A DNA stretch of 15,094 nucleotides from Intrasporangium_A sp039812505 (GCF_039812505.1 NZ_JBDIAQ010000083.1:1-15094), one strand, 5' to 3'; counted from the first letter of the stretch, positions 1 through 8,083 are shown. The notes: a model not told the origin generated them from the letters alone. Numbers and translations: made by a program.

Positions 1-36
1 AAGCGGGGTCCTCCCAGGCCAGGAAGGACCCCGCTT
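1..36. terminator. Hairpin terminator upstream of recR
   Basis: A perfect 12-bp inverted repeat (AAGCGGGGTCCT at 1-12, its reverse complement at 25-36) encloses a 12-nt loop. No T-tract follows, as is common for actinobacterial terminators. It would end transcription of whatever lies upstream of the window and insulate recR. The function is inferred from structure only. Confidence 0.7.
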
Positions 37-111
37 CACCCTGCCCACTTGACAAACGAGCCCACATATCAGTCGGGGGAAGTGCACCCTCGATCGGGGA
101 CAGGCACGACA

Positions 112-127
112 TAGGCTGGAGCCTGTG
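112..127 (+). promoter_or_regulatory. -10 box of recR, probable leaderless start
   Basis: TAGGCT (112-117) matches the actinobacterial TANNNT -10 element and ends 7 nt before the GTG start at 125, so transcription would begin at or next to the start codon. The only purine-rich stretch, GGAG at 118-121, is 3 nt from the GTG, too close for a normal Shine-Dalgarno. No convincing -35 is seen at the right distance. A TTGACA at 49-54 has no -10 partner. Confidence 0.45.
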
Positions 128-730
128 TACGAAGGCGCGGTGCAGGACCTCATCGACGAGCTCGGCCGGCTGCCGGGCGTGGGTCCCAAGAGTGCCCAGC
201 GGATCGCTTTCCACCTGCTGCAGGCCGACGCCGAGGAGGTGACCCGCCTGGTCACCGCGCTCACCGAGGTCAAGGCCAAGGTCCGCTTCTGCGTCGAGTG
301 TGGCAACGTGGCCGAGGCCGAGCGCTGCCGGATCTGCGCCGACCCTCGTCGGGACCGCTCCGCGATCTGCGTCGTCGAGGAGCCCAAGGACGTCGTCGCC
401 GTCGAGCGCACCCGGGAGTTCCGCGGCACCTACCACGTGCTCGGCGGCGCGATCAGCCCGATCGACGGGGTCGGTCCCGACGACCTGCGGGTGCGCGAGC
501 TGGTGCAGCGGCTGGCGAGCGGCACCGTCCAGGAGGTCATCATCGCCACCGACCCCAACCTCGAGGGCGAGGCGACCGCCACCTACCTCAGCCGCCTGCT
601 CAAGGGCGCGGCGCCCACGGTCGCGGTCACCCGGCTCGCCTCCGGCCTGCCGGTCGGCGGCGACCTCGAGTACGCCGACGAGGTCACCCTCGGGCGGGCT
701 TTCGAGGGCCGGCGCAGAGTCGACGCGTGA
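125..730 (+). CDS. recR: Recombination mediator RecR
   Basis: RecR works with RecO and RecF to load RecA onto SSB-coated single-stranded gaps during recombinational repair. The 201-aa product is full length for the family. It has an N-terminal helix-hairpin-helix region (about 10-30, LPGVGPKSAQR), a four-cysteine zinc finger (C56, C59, C68, C71), and a Toprim domain from about 79 with the acidic EEP at 85-87 and the ATDPNLEGE motif at 141-149. The C-terminal GLPVGGDLEYAD segment (174-185) is the conserved Walker-B-like end. The GTG start gives the standard N-terminus (MYEGAVQDLIDELGRLPGVGP). In many actinobacteria recR follows dnaX and ybaB; here a terminator-like hairpin lies just upstream, so recR seems to be transcribed on its own or with the following DUF5063 gene. 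Confidence 0.97.
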   Translation: MYEGAVQDLIDELGRLPGVGPKSAQRIAFHLLQADAEEVTRLVTALTEVKAKVRFCVECGNVAEAERCRICADPRRDRSAICVVEEPKDVVAVERTREFRGTYHVLGGAISPIDGVGPDDLRVRELVQRLASGTVQEVIIATDPNLEGEATATYLSRLLKGAAPTVAVTRLASGLPVGGDLEYADEVTLGRAFEGRRRVDA

Positions 731-808
731 CCGGCCACGCGGCAGACTGGGACGTGCCCACGAAGCGAGCTGGGCGGCATACCGACACACGATGACAGGG
801 ACGAGCAG

Positions 809-1381
809 ATGAGCACCGATGCGGGCCTCGCCGACGACCTCGCGACGTTGGCCGGCCTGACCGCGCACGACGCCAGCGCCTACCTGACCACGGTGACCGA
901 GGTCGCCTCGGGCAGCTCGCCCGACACGGCGATCCCGGTCCTGACGCTGGCGCTCTCGCAGATCCTCGTCGCCGGCGCGCGGCTCGGCGCCATCCAGGAC
1001 GTCCTGCCCGACGAGCGGTACGAGGCCGACCCCGGGGCCGACGAGGACGCCGACCCGCTGCGCACCGGCCTGGCGAACGTGTTCAACGGCATCGACGTCT
1101 ACGCCGACGTCGTGGACCCGCTCACCTCGGGCGAGCTCACCGAGGGCACCGTCAGCAACGACCTGGCCGACGTGGCCCTGGCGCTCACGCACGGCCTGAA
1201 GCACTTCGCCGCCGGCCGCACGGCAGAGGCGCTGTGGTGGTGGCAGTTCAGCTACCTCTCCGCCTGGGGCGATCGCGCCTCCAGCGCGCTGCGCGTGCTC
1301 CAGTCGGTGCTCTCGCACCTGCGCCTCGACGCCGACGAGGACGACGTGTCCGAGGCGGAGTTCGACGCGCTGCACCCCTGA
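809..1381 (+). CDS. DUF5063 domain-containing protein
   Basis: A 190-aa soluble, mostly helical, acidic protein of unknown function. I recognise it as DUF5063-like by its typical place directly after recR in actinobacteria and by the tryptophan-rich stretch EALWWWQFSYLSAWGDRASSAL in its second half. No catalytic motif, signal peptide or membrane segment is visible. The ATG at 809 has a good ribosome-binding site (AGGGA at 797-801, 7 nt spacing). It lies 78 nt after recR on the same strand with no terminator between, so cotranscription is likely. Its stop codon is only 14 nt from the end of the convergent permease gene, which marks the left edge of the inserted island. Confidence 0.8.
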   Translation: MSTDAGLADDLATLAGLTAHDASAYLTTVTEVASGSSPDTAIPVLTLALSQILVAGARLGAIQDVLPDERYEADPGADEDADPLRTGLANVFNGIDVYADVVDPLTSGELTEGTVSNDLADVALALTHGLKHFAAGRTAEALWWWQFSYLSAWGDRASSALRVLQSVLSHLRLDADEDDVSEAEFDALHP

Positions 1382-1395
1382 CCGGGGCGCGGCAC

Positions 1396-2145
1396 TCAGA
1401 GAACCTCGGAAGTCAGCTGCCCGTCCCGGACTCGGGCGCTGATGGACTTGGCGCGGGCCAAGGTCACCAACAGCCAGCCTGTGCTGCTCGCGAGGTCCCA
1501 CAGCATGCCGACGCCCGGGGGAACAACTCCACGCGCCGCCTGCGCGAGCCCAGTCCCGGGTATGGCGGCACTGATGACCTGCAGCTGAACCGGGAAGGTC
1601 GCAAGGGGTACCGCTGCTCCCGAGGTGACGGGCAGCAGGTAGGGGGCAAGGTTCGCGACAGCAAACGGGTCTTTCGCTGACAGGGACCAGAGGCTGATTC
1701 CCACCCCCAGGGCAGACCCACAGAGTAGTGCCGCCGGCACCAACAGTGCTGTTCTCCATACTGAGGCCCCGGTCAGGCTCACGCCGAAGAGCTGGACAGC
1801 CGTCGCCGGCAGGCTCAGCAGGGCCGCGAGCACGATCTTGCCGGTGAACATGGACGGACGCAGGAGCCCATGTGGCACCACATATGCGGCGACGCCGATG
1901 ACGCGGTCCATCGAGGACTGCACGGCGATGGACGCCGCGACGAAGGTGACGGTGCCTACCAGGATGGTGGCCTGGGCGGTCATCGCGAGATTCTGCCCTC
2001 CTGCTGCGCCGACCGCGCCGACGACGGGCAACGTCTGCATGATCGGGACGACACCGAGCCCGACAGATGCGGTGGCCGGTGAGGCAAGTGCGTTGTGGCT
2101 GCGGGTGGCGACCACGAATGCGGCTCGGAACTGGTCCAGGGTCAT
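1396..2145 (-). CDS. ABC-2 type transporter permease, orphan
   Basis: This is an integral membrane subunit of an ABC-2 exporter (drug, lipid or polysaccharide type; substrate unknown). The 249-aa product has about six hydrophobic segments with the usual ABC-2 spacing, including stretches beginning NLAMTAQATILVGTV, KIVLAALLSLPATAV, ALLVPAALLCGSALG and VANLAPYLLPVTSG, and a last segment near the C-terminus. The short basic tail after it looks atypical, so the 3' end may be altered. The start is ATG at 2145, not an upstream in-frame codon, because GGAG (2151-2154 on the minus strand) sits 5 nt before it. The ATPase gene that should precede it is missing: Rhs-derived sequence begins within about 15 nt of the ribosome-binding site. 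The gene is therefore probably a non-functional remnant of an exporter operon. Confidence 0.7.
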   Translation of the reverse strand: MTLDQFRAAFVVATRSHNALASPATASVGLGVVPIMQTLPVVGAVGAAGGQNLAMTAQATILVGTVTFVAASIAVQSSMDRVIGVAAYVVPHGLLRPSMFTGKIVLAALLSLPATAVQLFGVSLTGASVWRTALLVPAALLCGSALGVGISLWSLSAKDPFAVANLAPYLLPVTSGAAVPLATFPVQLQVISAAIPGTGLAQAARGVVPPGVGMLWDLASSTGWLLVTLARAKSISARVRDGQLTSEVL

Positions 2146-2757
2146 GTGAGCTCCAGCGTCCCGCTTCTGGGCTACGGCTGGCTCGGCGCCAAACAACGCT
2201 CCACCACCAGCGACACCGCCGGCCTGACCCTCATGGGCGTGCGCCTCTACAACCCAACACGAGGACTATTCACCTCAACCGACCCCATCCCCGGCGGCAA
2301 CACCACCGCATACACCTACCCACAAGACCCCATCAACATGCTCGACCTCGACGGTCTAGCGAGAATCGATCGGATATGGCTTGGCGGCGTCAGCGCCAAC
2401 ACACGAGCAGGTCTTGACTCCTACCGGTCGAAGGGAGTTCGATCGACGAATCTGCCGCCGTCGCTCCAGATGGGACGAAGAGGCGAGGTTGGTGCAGGCA
2501 AGAGTTTTAGCAAGAGTTTGAGACAGTCCCTAAAACGCTTTGGCCCATGGAGTTGTACATATTGCGGCAAAATTACCTGGAAAATTGAGGTTGACCACAT
2601 AATTGCACGAGTGCGCGGGGGGAGCAATAGCTGGTGGAATGCCCGATTGGCTTGCCGAACCTGCAATGCGTCGAAGGGCGCAGGTCTCCGGCCAAGAACG
2701 CTCGGGCAGCGGCGCATGTACTCTATGAAGGCTCAACGAAATGTCTGGAGTAGATGA
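2095..2757 (+). CDS. 5'-truncated Rhs core end with HNH nuclease toxin tip
   Basis: The open frame runs from a GTG at 2095, but only sequence from about 2160 is Rhs-like; the first 20 or so codons are antisense to the permease and have no ribosome-binding site. Residues 25-87 (from YGWLGAKQRS through LTLMGVRLYNP and DPINMLDLDG) are the conserved end of an actinobacterial Rhs/YD-repeat core, after which variable toxin tips begin. The tip (88-220) ends in an HNH nuclease: CTYC (C154, C157), the VDH motif (D167, H168), N182, and CRTCN (C187, C190, N191) followed by SKG. Such tips cut DNA of rival cells when delivered by a full-length Rhs protein. Here the delivery part (signal, repeats, shell) is absent, so the gene is an orphan tip. 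The tip is visibly less GC-rich than the neighbouring chromosome. It overlaps the next gene by 4 nt. Confidence 0.75.
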   Translation: MAAGGDHECGSELVQGHVSSSVPLLGYGWLGAKQRSTTSDTAGLTLMGVRLYNPTRGLFTSTDPIPGGNTTAYTYPQDPINMLDLDGLARIDRIWLGGVSANTRAGLDSYRSKGVRSTNLPPSLQMGRRGEVGAGKSFSKSLRQSLKRFGPWSCTYCGKITWKIEVDHIIARVRGGSNSWWNARLACRTCNASKGAGLRPRTLGQRRMYSMKAQRNVWSR

Positions 2758-3260
2758 GAATGAAGTTGCCCGAACACGCCAGGTCAAAATCGGACAAGCC
2801 TCTGGAAGTTGTGCGCTTCTCGATAAGGCAAGACGAGGATGGTTGGCCACCCGTCTCTGTCGAGGCATTATGGGCGGAGTCTCGCGGTTTAGACAGGTTG
2901 AGCATCGTCAGCGTGCCATTCTTTGTAGCAGGAGTCGCACCTGGGGACGTGGTGCTGACTGTCTGGCATGAGGGAGAGCGATGGGCATCGACCGTAGACT
3001 TGCGTGGTGGACACTCGGTAATACGGGTCGGAACCTTTCCCGAGGAAAGAGGAGAAACGTGGGCCGTTGACAAGTTGAATGAATTCGAGAATATGGGATT
3101 GACCTGTGAGTCATCCGGTCCCCCCTTCTGGCTTGTTGCAGTAGATATCCCGGCCGGCGCGGACATTGCATCGATCAAGCGTCATTTGGAGAGTGGCGAA
3201 AAGGTCGGTCTGTGGGAGTATGAAGAAGCATGTGTGGGTGGAGAATGGCAAGATGCTTGA
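2754..3260 (+). CDS. DUF4265-like protein, candidate immunity protein for the HNH toxin
   Basis: A 168-aa soluble protein. It matches my memory of the DUF4265 pattern: an early EVVRFSIRQDEDGWPPVSVEALWAE block, a central VPFFVAGVAPGDVV block, GHSVIRVGTF, and a C-terminal WEYEEAC. DUF4265 proteins are often found next to polymorphic toxin tips. The ATG at 2754 overlaps the toxin stop (ATGA), the arrangement expected for a translationally coupled toxin-immunity pair. GGAG at 2747-2750 is only 3 nt from this ATG, while a second in-frame ATG at 2760 is 9 nt from it, so the true start may be 2760. Base composition is low in GC like the toxin tip, which suggests the two genes arrived together. The immunity role is inferred from position and family. 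Confidence 0.65.
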   Translation: MRMKLPEHARSKSDKPLEVVRFSIRQDEDGWPPVSVEALWAESRGLDRLSIVSVPFFVAGVAPGDVVLTVWHEGERWASTVDLRGGHSVIRVGTFPEERGETWAVDKLNEFENMGLTCESSGPPFWLVAVDIPAGADIASIKRHLESGEKVGLWEYEEACVGGEWQDA

Positions 3261-3299
3261 GCCATCGACCTGATATGCGGTGGATTCTCAATGATTTTG

Positions 3300-3476
3300 T
3301 CAAGCCGTTGCGGGCAGTTCTTTCCGCGATGGCGGGGTGATCTCGAAGGGTCGGTTGTTACGCAGCAGTGCCCATAGGACGTCGACGCGACAGGCAAGAC
3401 AGATGAGCGCTTGGACGTGATTGGCGCCTTCACCGCGCTTCTTGAGGTGGTAGTCGCGGTTGTAACTATTCAGGAC
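3300..3476 (-). pseudogene. IS110-family transposase, C-terminal remnant
   Basis: The last 58 codons of an IS110-type transposase remain. The segment KKRGEGANHVQALICLACRV followed by DVLWALLRNNRPFE corresponds to the end of the Transposase_20 (IS116/IS110/IS902) domain. The DEDD catalytic N-terminal domain and the conserved serine region are gone: upstream of about 3476 the frame runs on without transposase character and enters antisense ISL3 sequence. The element's end should lie close beyond the stop codon, within the 39 nt that separate it from the candidate immunity gene. It is inactive. Confidence 0.7.
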
Positions 3477-3539
3477 CCGGTGTGGCGCGTAGGGCTGATA
3501 TGGCTGGTGGTTCGGTAGGTTCTGGGGATGCCCGGTGAG

Positions 3540-3890
3540 TCGCTTGAGGAAGTCCTCGCGACGCGGGACATCCCCTACGGGCCGGACTCGCTGCGATTCG
3601 TGTGGCACAAGAGCAGGTGGCGATGCCGCGAATCGGCCTGTCCTCGTTTGTCTTTCACCGAGTCGTTGCCGCAGGTGCCGGCCCGGTGTCGGCTCACCAC
3701 GCGCCTGTACGAGCAGGTCGGTGCCGGTGTCGCGGACCGGTGGCACACGGCGGTCGTGGACGCCGTCGGACCGCGGGGTTGCTCGCGCACATCGACGGGC
3801 GCACCGCCACAGCCGTGACGGACTGGCTTGAGGCGCAGCCGGCTTCGTGGAAGAGCCAGGTCACGCACGTGTGCATGGACCTGTCCGCCC
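3540..3890 (+). pseudogene. ISL3-family transposase, internally deleted and frameshifted
   Basis: Fragments of an ISL3-type transposase. The first block (about 3564-3740) reads DIPYGPDSLRFVWHKSRWRC then ESACPRLSFTESLPQVPARC and RLTTRLYEQVGAGVA; it matches the N-terminal region but lacks the first zinc-finger cysteine pair. It runs straight into DRWHTAVVDAVG, which in intact proteins comes roughly 70 or more residues later, so an internal deletion has occurred. A frameshift near 3770 then moves the reading to another frame (GLLAHIDGRTATAVTDWLEA continuing to THVCMDLSA, about 3776-3885), after which similarity stops abruptly. The catalytic core is missing and the gene cannot work. Family assignment is by remembered sequence pattern. 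Confidence 0.65.
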
Positions 3891-3902
3891 AGCGGAGCCG
3901 CA

Positions 3903-3950
3903 CCCCCGCATTTCGTCTGTCGCCTCGGGTGGCGTTCGCACGTGCGGGGG
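3903..3950. terminator. Inverted repeat upstream of lysC, possible terminator
   Basis: CCCCCGCA (3903-3910) pairs with TGCGGGGG (3943-3950) across a 32-nt loop. A smaller palindrome, GCACGTGC (3938-3945), overlaps the right arm. It lies just after the ISL3 remnant and before the lysC promoter, so it could stop transcription coming from the island. There is no T-tract and the loop is long, so the role is uncertain. Confidence 0.35.
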
Positions 3951-4018
3951 CGGGACGGCTCGAAAGACGGGACGTCTCAGCGACCGACCGTGCCTCCGGG
4001 TGCGGTTCGTGGCGTCCC

Positions 4019-4055
4019 TAGAATCGACCTCGCCCAAGTCGTGTCGTCCCGGGAG
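4019..4055 (+). promoter_or_regulatory. lysC -10 box and ribosome-binding site
   Basis: TAGAAT (4019-4024) is a strong match to the -10 consensus. A start about 7 nt downstream would give a leader of roughly 30 nt. GGGAG (4051-4055) is a ribosome-binding site 5 nt before the GTG at 4061. No clear -35 is seen. Confidence 0.55.
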
Positions 4056-4060
4056 TCAGC

Positions 4061-5332
<1,272 letters not shown>

Positions 5333-5341
5333 GCTCGGCCC

Positions 5342-5431
5342 GCGGGCCACGAGAATTGCGCTCGGTGCGGGTTTTCGTGGTCGTCAAGGGGTGCGGGCCA
5401 CGAGAGCTGCGCTCGGTGTGGGTTCTCGTGG
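5342..5431. repeat. Two tandem 39-nt hairpin repeats, probable bidirectional terminator
   Basis: Two 39-nt copies (5342-5380 and 5393-5431), 51 nt apart start to start, agree at 35 of 39 positions. Each forms a hairpin: copy 1 pairs CCACGAGAA (5347-5355) with TTTTCGTGG (5372-5380) with one G-U pair; copy 2 pairs GCCACGAGA (5397-5405) with TCTCGTGGC (5424-5432). The loops share GCGCTCGGTG. The repeats fill the space between convergent lysC and the MFS gene, so a terminator in both directions is likely. Confidence 0.75.
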
Positions 5432-5447
5432 CGACCGCGGCCGCGGC

Positions 5448-6893
5448 TCAGCCCGACCCGCGCGAGGCGACGGGTTCGCGCCGGCGCCGGGCGGCCACGA
5501 CGTCGACCACGGCCGCGACGAGGGCCACGGCTACGAGGACGAGCGTGAACCGTAGCCCGATGCTCAGGGCGTGGGCGAAGTCGCCGCGGCTCGAGGCGAC
5601 CGCGCCGAAGAAGACCGAGCCGATCAGGGCGATCCCGGCCGCGGTGCCGATGCGCTGGCCGGTCTGCAGCACGCCGCTCGCGGTGCCGGCCTGGGCCACC
5701 GGGACCTCCGACACCGTGAGCGTCACGTTCGGCGAGATGACCAGCCCGCTGCCGACCCCCGCGACGAGCAGGGGCAGCGTGAGCCACCAGCCCGGGTCGT
5801 GGCCGCGCAGCGAGACGACCAGGTCGGTCAGCCCGATCCCGAGCAGCACCAGCACGAGGCCCCAGGCCACCAGCGGCCGTCCCAGCCGCGTGACCACCGA
5901 CCCGCCGAGCGCCGCCGCCGTCGCGGACCCGACCGCGAACGGGGTGACCGTGAGCCCGGCCAGCAGGGCGGAGTAACCCAACCCGAGCTGCAGGTAGAGG
6001 GTGATGATGAAGAAGATGGCGGTGAAGCCGGAGAAGTAGAGCAGGCCGATGACCACGCCCGAGGTGTAGCTCTCGATCCGGAACAGGTGCAGGTCGACCA
6101 GCGGGGCGTGCCCCCGGCGGGTCTGGCGCAGCTCCCACTTGGCGAACAGGGCGAAGAACGCCGCGGAGACCGCCAGCAGCAGCCACTTGCCGCCACCGGG
6201 CCAGTTGCGCTCCTCGACGAGCGGGAGCAGCACGGTGAAGACCGCGACGCCGAGCAGCGCGACGCCCACCAGGTCGAGGTCCTCGTCGCGCCGCTCGGCG
6301 AAGGCGCCCGGTGCGACGTAGCGGAAGGCCAGCGCGATGCAGAGGATCCCGACCGGCAGGTTGACGAAGAAGATCCACCGCCAGCCGGTGTCGGCGCCGA
6401 GCACCTTGATGATCGCGCCGCCGAGCAGCGGGCCGATCGCGGTCGAGACCCCGATCGTCGCGCCGAGCAGGCCGAACGCCTTGCCGCGCTCGGCGCCCCG
6501 GAACAGCTCCTGGACCAGCCCGCTGACCTGGGGGTTCAGCACCCCGGCACCCACGCCCTGCAGCAGCCGGGCCGCGACGAGCACCGCCGGCACCGGGGCC
6601 AGGCCGGCGGTCACGCTGCTGGCCGTGAACAGGGCCACGCCCGCCACGAACATCATCCGCCGCCCGCGGGCGTCGCCCAGCCTCCCGGCCGGGACGAGGA
6701 CCAGCCCGAACGTCAGCGCGTAGCCGGACACGATCCACTGCAGGTCGCTGGTGTCGGCGTGCAGTCCCTGCTCGATCGAGGGCAGCGCCACGTTGACGAT
6801 GCTGACGTCCATCAGCGCCATGAAGCCGGCCACCAGGGCCACGCTGAGGGCCCGCCAGCGGCGGGGATCGCGTCCTTCCTCGTCGGGTGTCAC
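5448..6893 (-). CDS. DHA2-family MFS transporter (14-TM drug/proton antiporter type)
   Basis: This is a proton-driven exporter of the inner membrane, probably for toxic or amphiphilic compounds; the substrate cannot be read from sequence. The 481-aa length and about 14 hydrophobic segments fit DHA2 (EmrB/QacA) transporters. Visible signatures are the first helix with FMALMDVSIVNVALPSIEQGL, motif A as GRLGDARGRRMMF after helix 2, RLLQGVGAGVLNP in helix 4, and motif C as GATIGVSTAIGPLLGGAI in helix 5. The C-terminus is basic (ARRRREP). The start is GTG at 6893, with TAGCGT (6901-6906, minus strand) ending 7 nt before it and no proper ribosome-binding site, which suggests a leaderless mRNA. It is divergent from the hydrolase gene at 7028 and has no adjacent regulator. 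Confidence 0.92.
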   Translation of the reverse strand: MTPDEEGRDPRRWRALSVALVAGFMALMDVSIVNVALPSIEQGLHADTSDLQWIVSGYALTFGLVLVPAGRLGDARGRRMMFVAGVALFTASSVTAGLAPVPAVLVAARLLQGVGAGVLNPQVSGLVQELFRGAERGKAFGLLGATIGVSTAIGPLLGGAIIKVLGADTGWRWIFFVNLPVGILCIALAFRYVAPGAFAERRDEDLDLVGVALLGVAVFTVLLPLVEERNWPGGGKWLLLAVSAAFFALFAKWELRQTRRGHAPLVDLHLFRIESYTSGVVIGLLYFSGFTAIFFIITLYLQLGLGYSALLAGLTVTPFAVGSATAAALGGSVVTRLGRPLVAWGLVLVLLGIGLTDLVVSLRGHDPGWWLTLPLLVAGVGSGLVISPNVTLTVSEVPVAQAGTASGVLQTGQRIGTAAGIALIGSVFFGAVASSRGDFAHALSIGLRFTLVLVAVALVAAVVDVVAARRRREPVASRGSG

Positions 6894-7027
6894 CCCGCCG
6901 ACGCTACCCCGGGCCGCGTGGACGGACCTGCTACGACCGCGTGTTCGGGCCGTGCCGGGACCTGACGGACGAGCAGGGGGGCGGTGAGCAGCATACTGCC
7001 AGCAGATCGACAGCGAGGAGACGCGAC
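6894..7027. promoter_or_regulatory. Divergent promoter region between the MFS and MBL genes
   Basis: On the minus strand TAGCGT (6901-6906) is a TANNNT -10 box for the MFS gene, 7 nt from its GTG. On the plus strand GAGGAG (7015-7020) is a ribosome-binding site 7 nt before the GTG at 7028, and CATACT (6992-6997) is a weak -10 candidate. No clear operator palindrome was found. Confidence 0.45.
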
Positions 7028-8083
7028 GTGACAGGCCGACCGGGCGACTTCGAGGACCGCGACGCGTGGACCCGGCCGGGCGCCTTCGAGGTCGCGCCGG
7101 GCATCTACCGGATGCCGCTGCCGCTGCCCGACGACGGGCTGCGGGCCGTGAACGTCTACGCCGTCCGCGACGGTGACCGGCTCACCCTGGTCGACGGGGG
7201 CTGGGCGGTCGAGGCGGCCGAGGTCGCGCTCCGGGCGGCCCTCGACCGGATCGGTCACGGCCCGGAGCACATCGACCGGTTCCTCGTCACGCACGTGCAC
7301 CGCGACCACTACACCAACGCGGCCATCGTCCGGAAGCGGTATGGCGCCCGCGTGTCCCTCGGCGCCGGCGAGCGCCCGTCGCTCGAGCACCTCGCCGCGC
7401 GGGCCGGGTCGGGCGGTGACCAGGAGACCGAGATCGCCCAGGTGTCCATGCTGCGCGAGGCCGGGGCGGGCGCCCTCGCCGACCTGCTCTCGGCGTACCG
7501 GCCCCCGCCGATCGACGCCGACGAGTGGGCCGCGCCCGACGAGTGGCTGCACGACGGGCAGCTCGTGGCCGTCGGTGGGCGGGTGCTGGCCGCGGTCTAG
7601 ACGCCGGGCCACACGAGCGGTCACCTGGTCTTCCACGATGCCGCCGGGTCGCTGCTGTTCGCCGGCGACCACGTGCTGCCGCAGATCACCCCGTCGATCG
7701 GCTTCCAGCCGGTCCGGGCCGCCTCGCCGCTCGCGGACTACCTCGCCTCGCTCCGCCTGGTCCGGGCGATGCCGGACGCCCGGCTGCTGCCGGCGCACGG
7801 CCCGACGACGGTCAGTGTGCACGAGCGCGTCGACGAGCTGCTCGCCCACCACGCGCAGCGGCTCGAGCTGACCCTGCGAGCGCTCGACACCGGGGCCGAG
7901 ACCGCCTTCGAGGTGGCCGAGCGGCTGACCTGGACCAGACGCCGGCGCCGGCTGGCCGAGATGGACCCGTTCAACGAGATGCTCGCGGTCCTGGAGACCT
8001 CGGCCCATCTGCAGGTGCTCGCCGAGCGGGATCTCGTCAGGTGCGAGGTCGACCAGGGCGTGCGCCGGTACCGCTCGGCCTGA
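7028..8083 (+). pseudogene. MBL-fold metallo-hydrolase interrupted by an amber codon
   Basis: The frame from GTG 7028 (ribosome-binding site GAGGAG at 7015-7020) to TGA 8083 would encode a 351-aa metallo-beta-lactamase-fold hydrolase, but codon 191 (7598-7600) is TAG. The surrounding sequence reads V-stop-TPGHTSGH; in relatives this position is usually tryptophan (TGG), so one G-to-A change explains it. The N-terminal part carries THVHRDHYTN (the HxHxDH metal motif). The part after the stop carries the remaining ligands: GHTSGH, the aspartate of FAGDH and the histidine of LLPAHGP. A C-terminal helical region (about 250-351) resembles the extension of glyoxalase-II-like MBL proteins. Both halves keep good codon usage, so the change is recent, a sequencing error, or read through. 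The N-terminal fragment alone (7028-7600) should not be active. An in-frame ATG at 7673 is too late to restore the motifs. Confidence 0.85.

Noticed and set aside
49..72. TTGACA (49-54) as the recR -35 element
   Set aside because: No -10-like hexamer lies 16-19 nt downstream; the nearby TATCAG is only 12 nt away, and the TAGGCT box at 112 is too far.
1372..3906. GCACCCC occurs at both island edges (1372-1378 and 3900-3906), like a target-site duplication
   Set aside because: Seven G/C-rich bases recur by chance in such DNA, the left copy lies inside the DUF5063 gene end, and the right junction is not known exactly.
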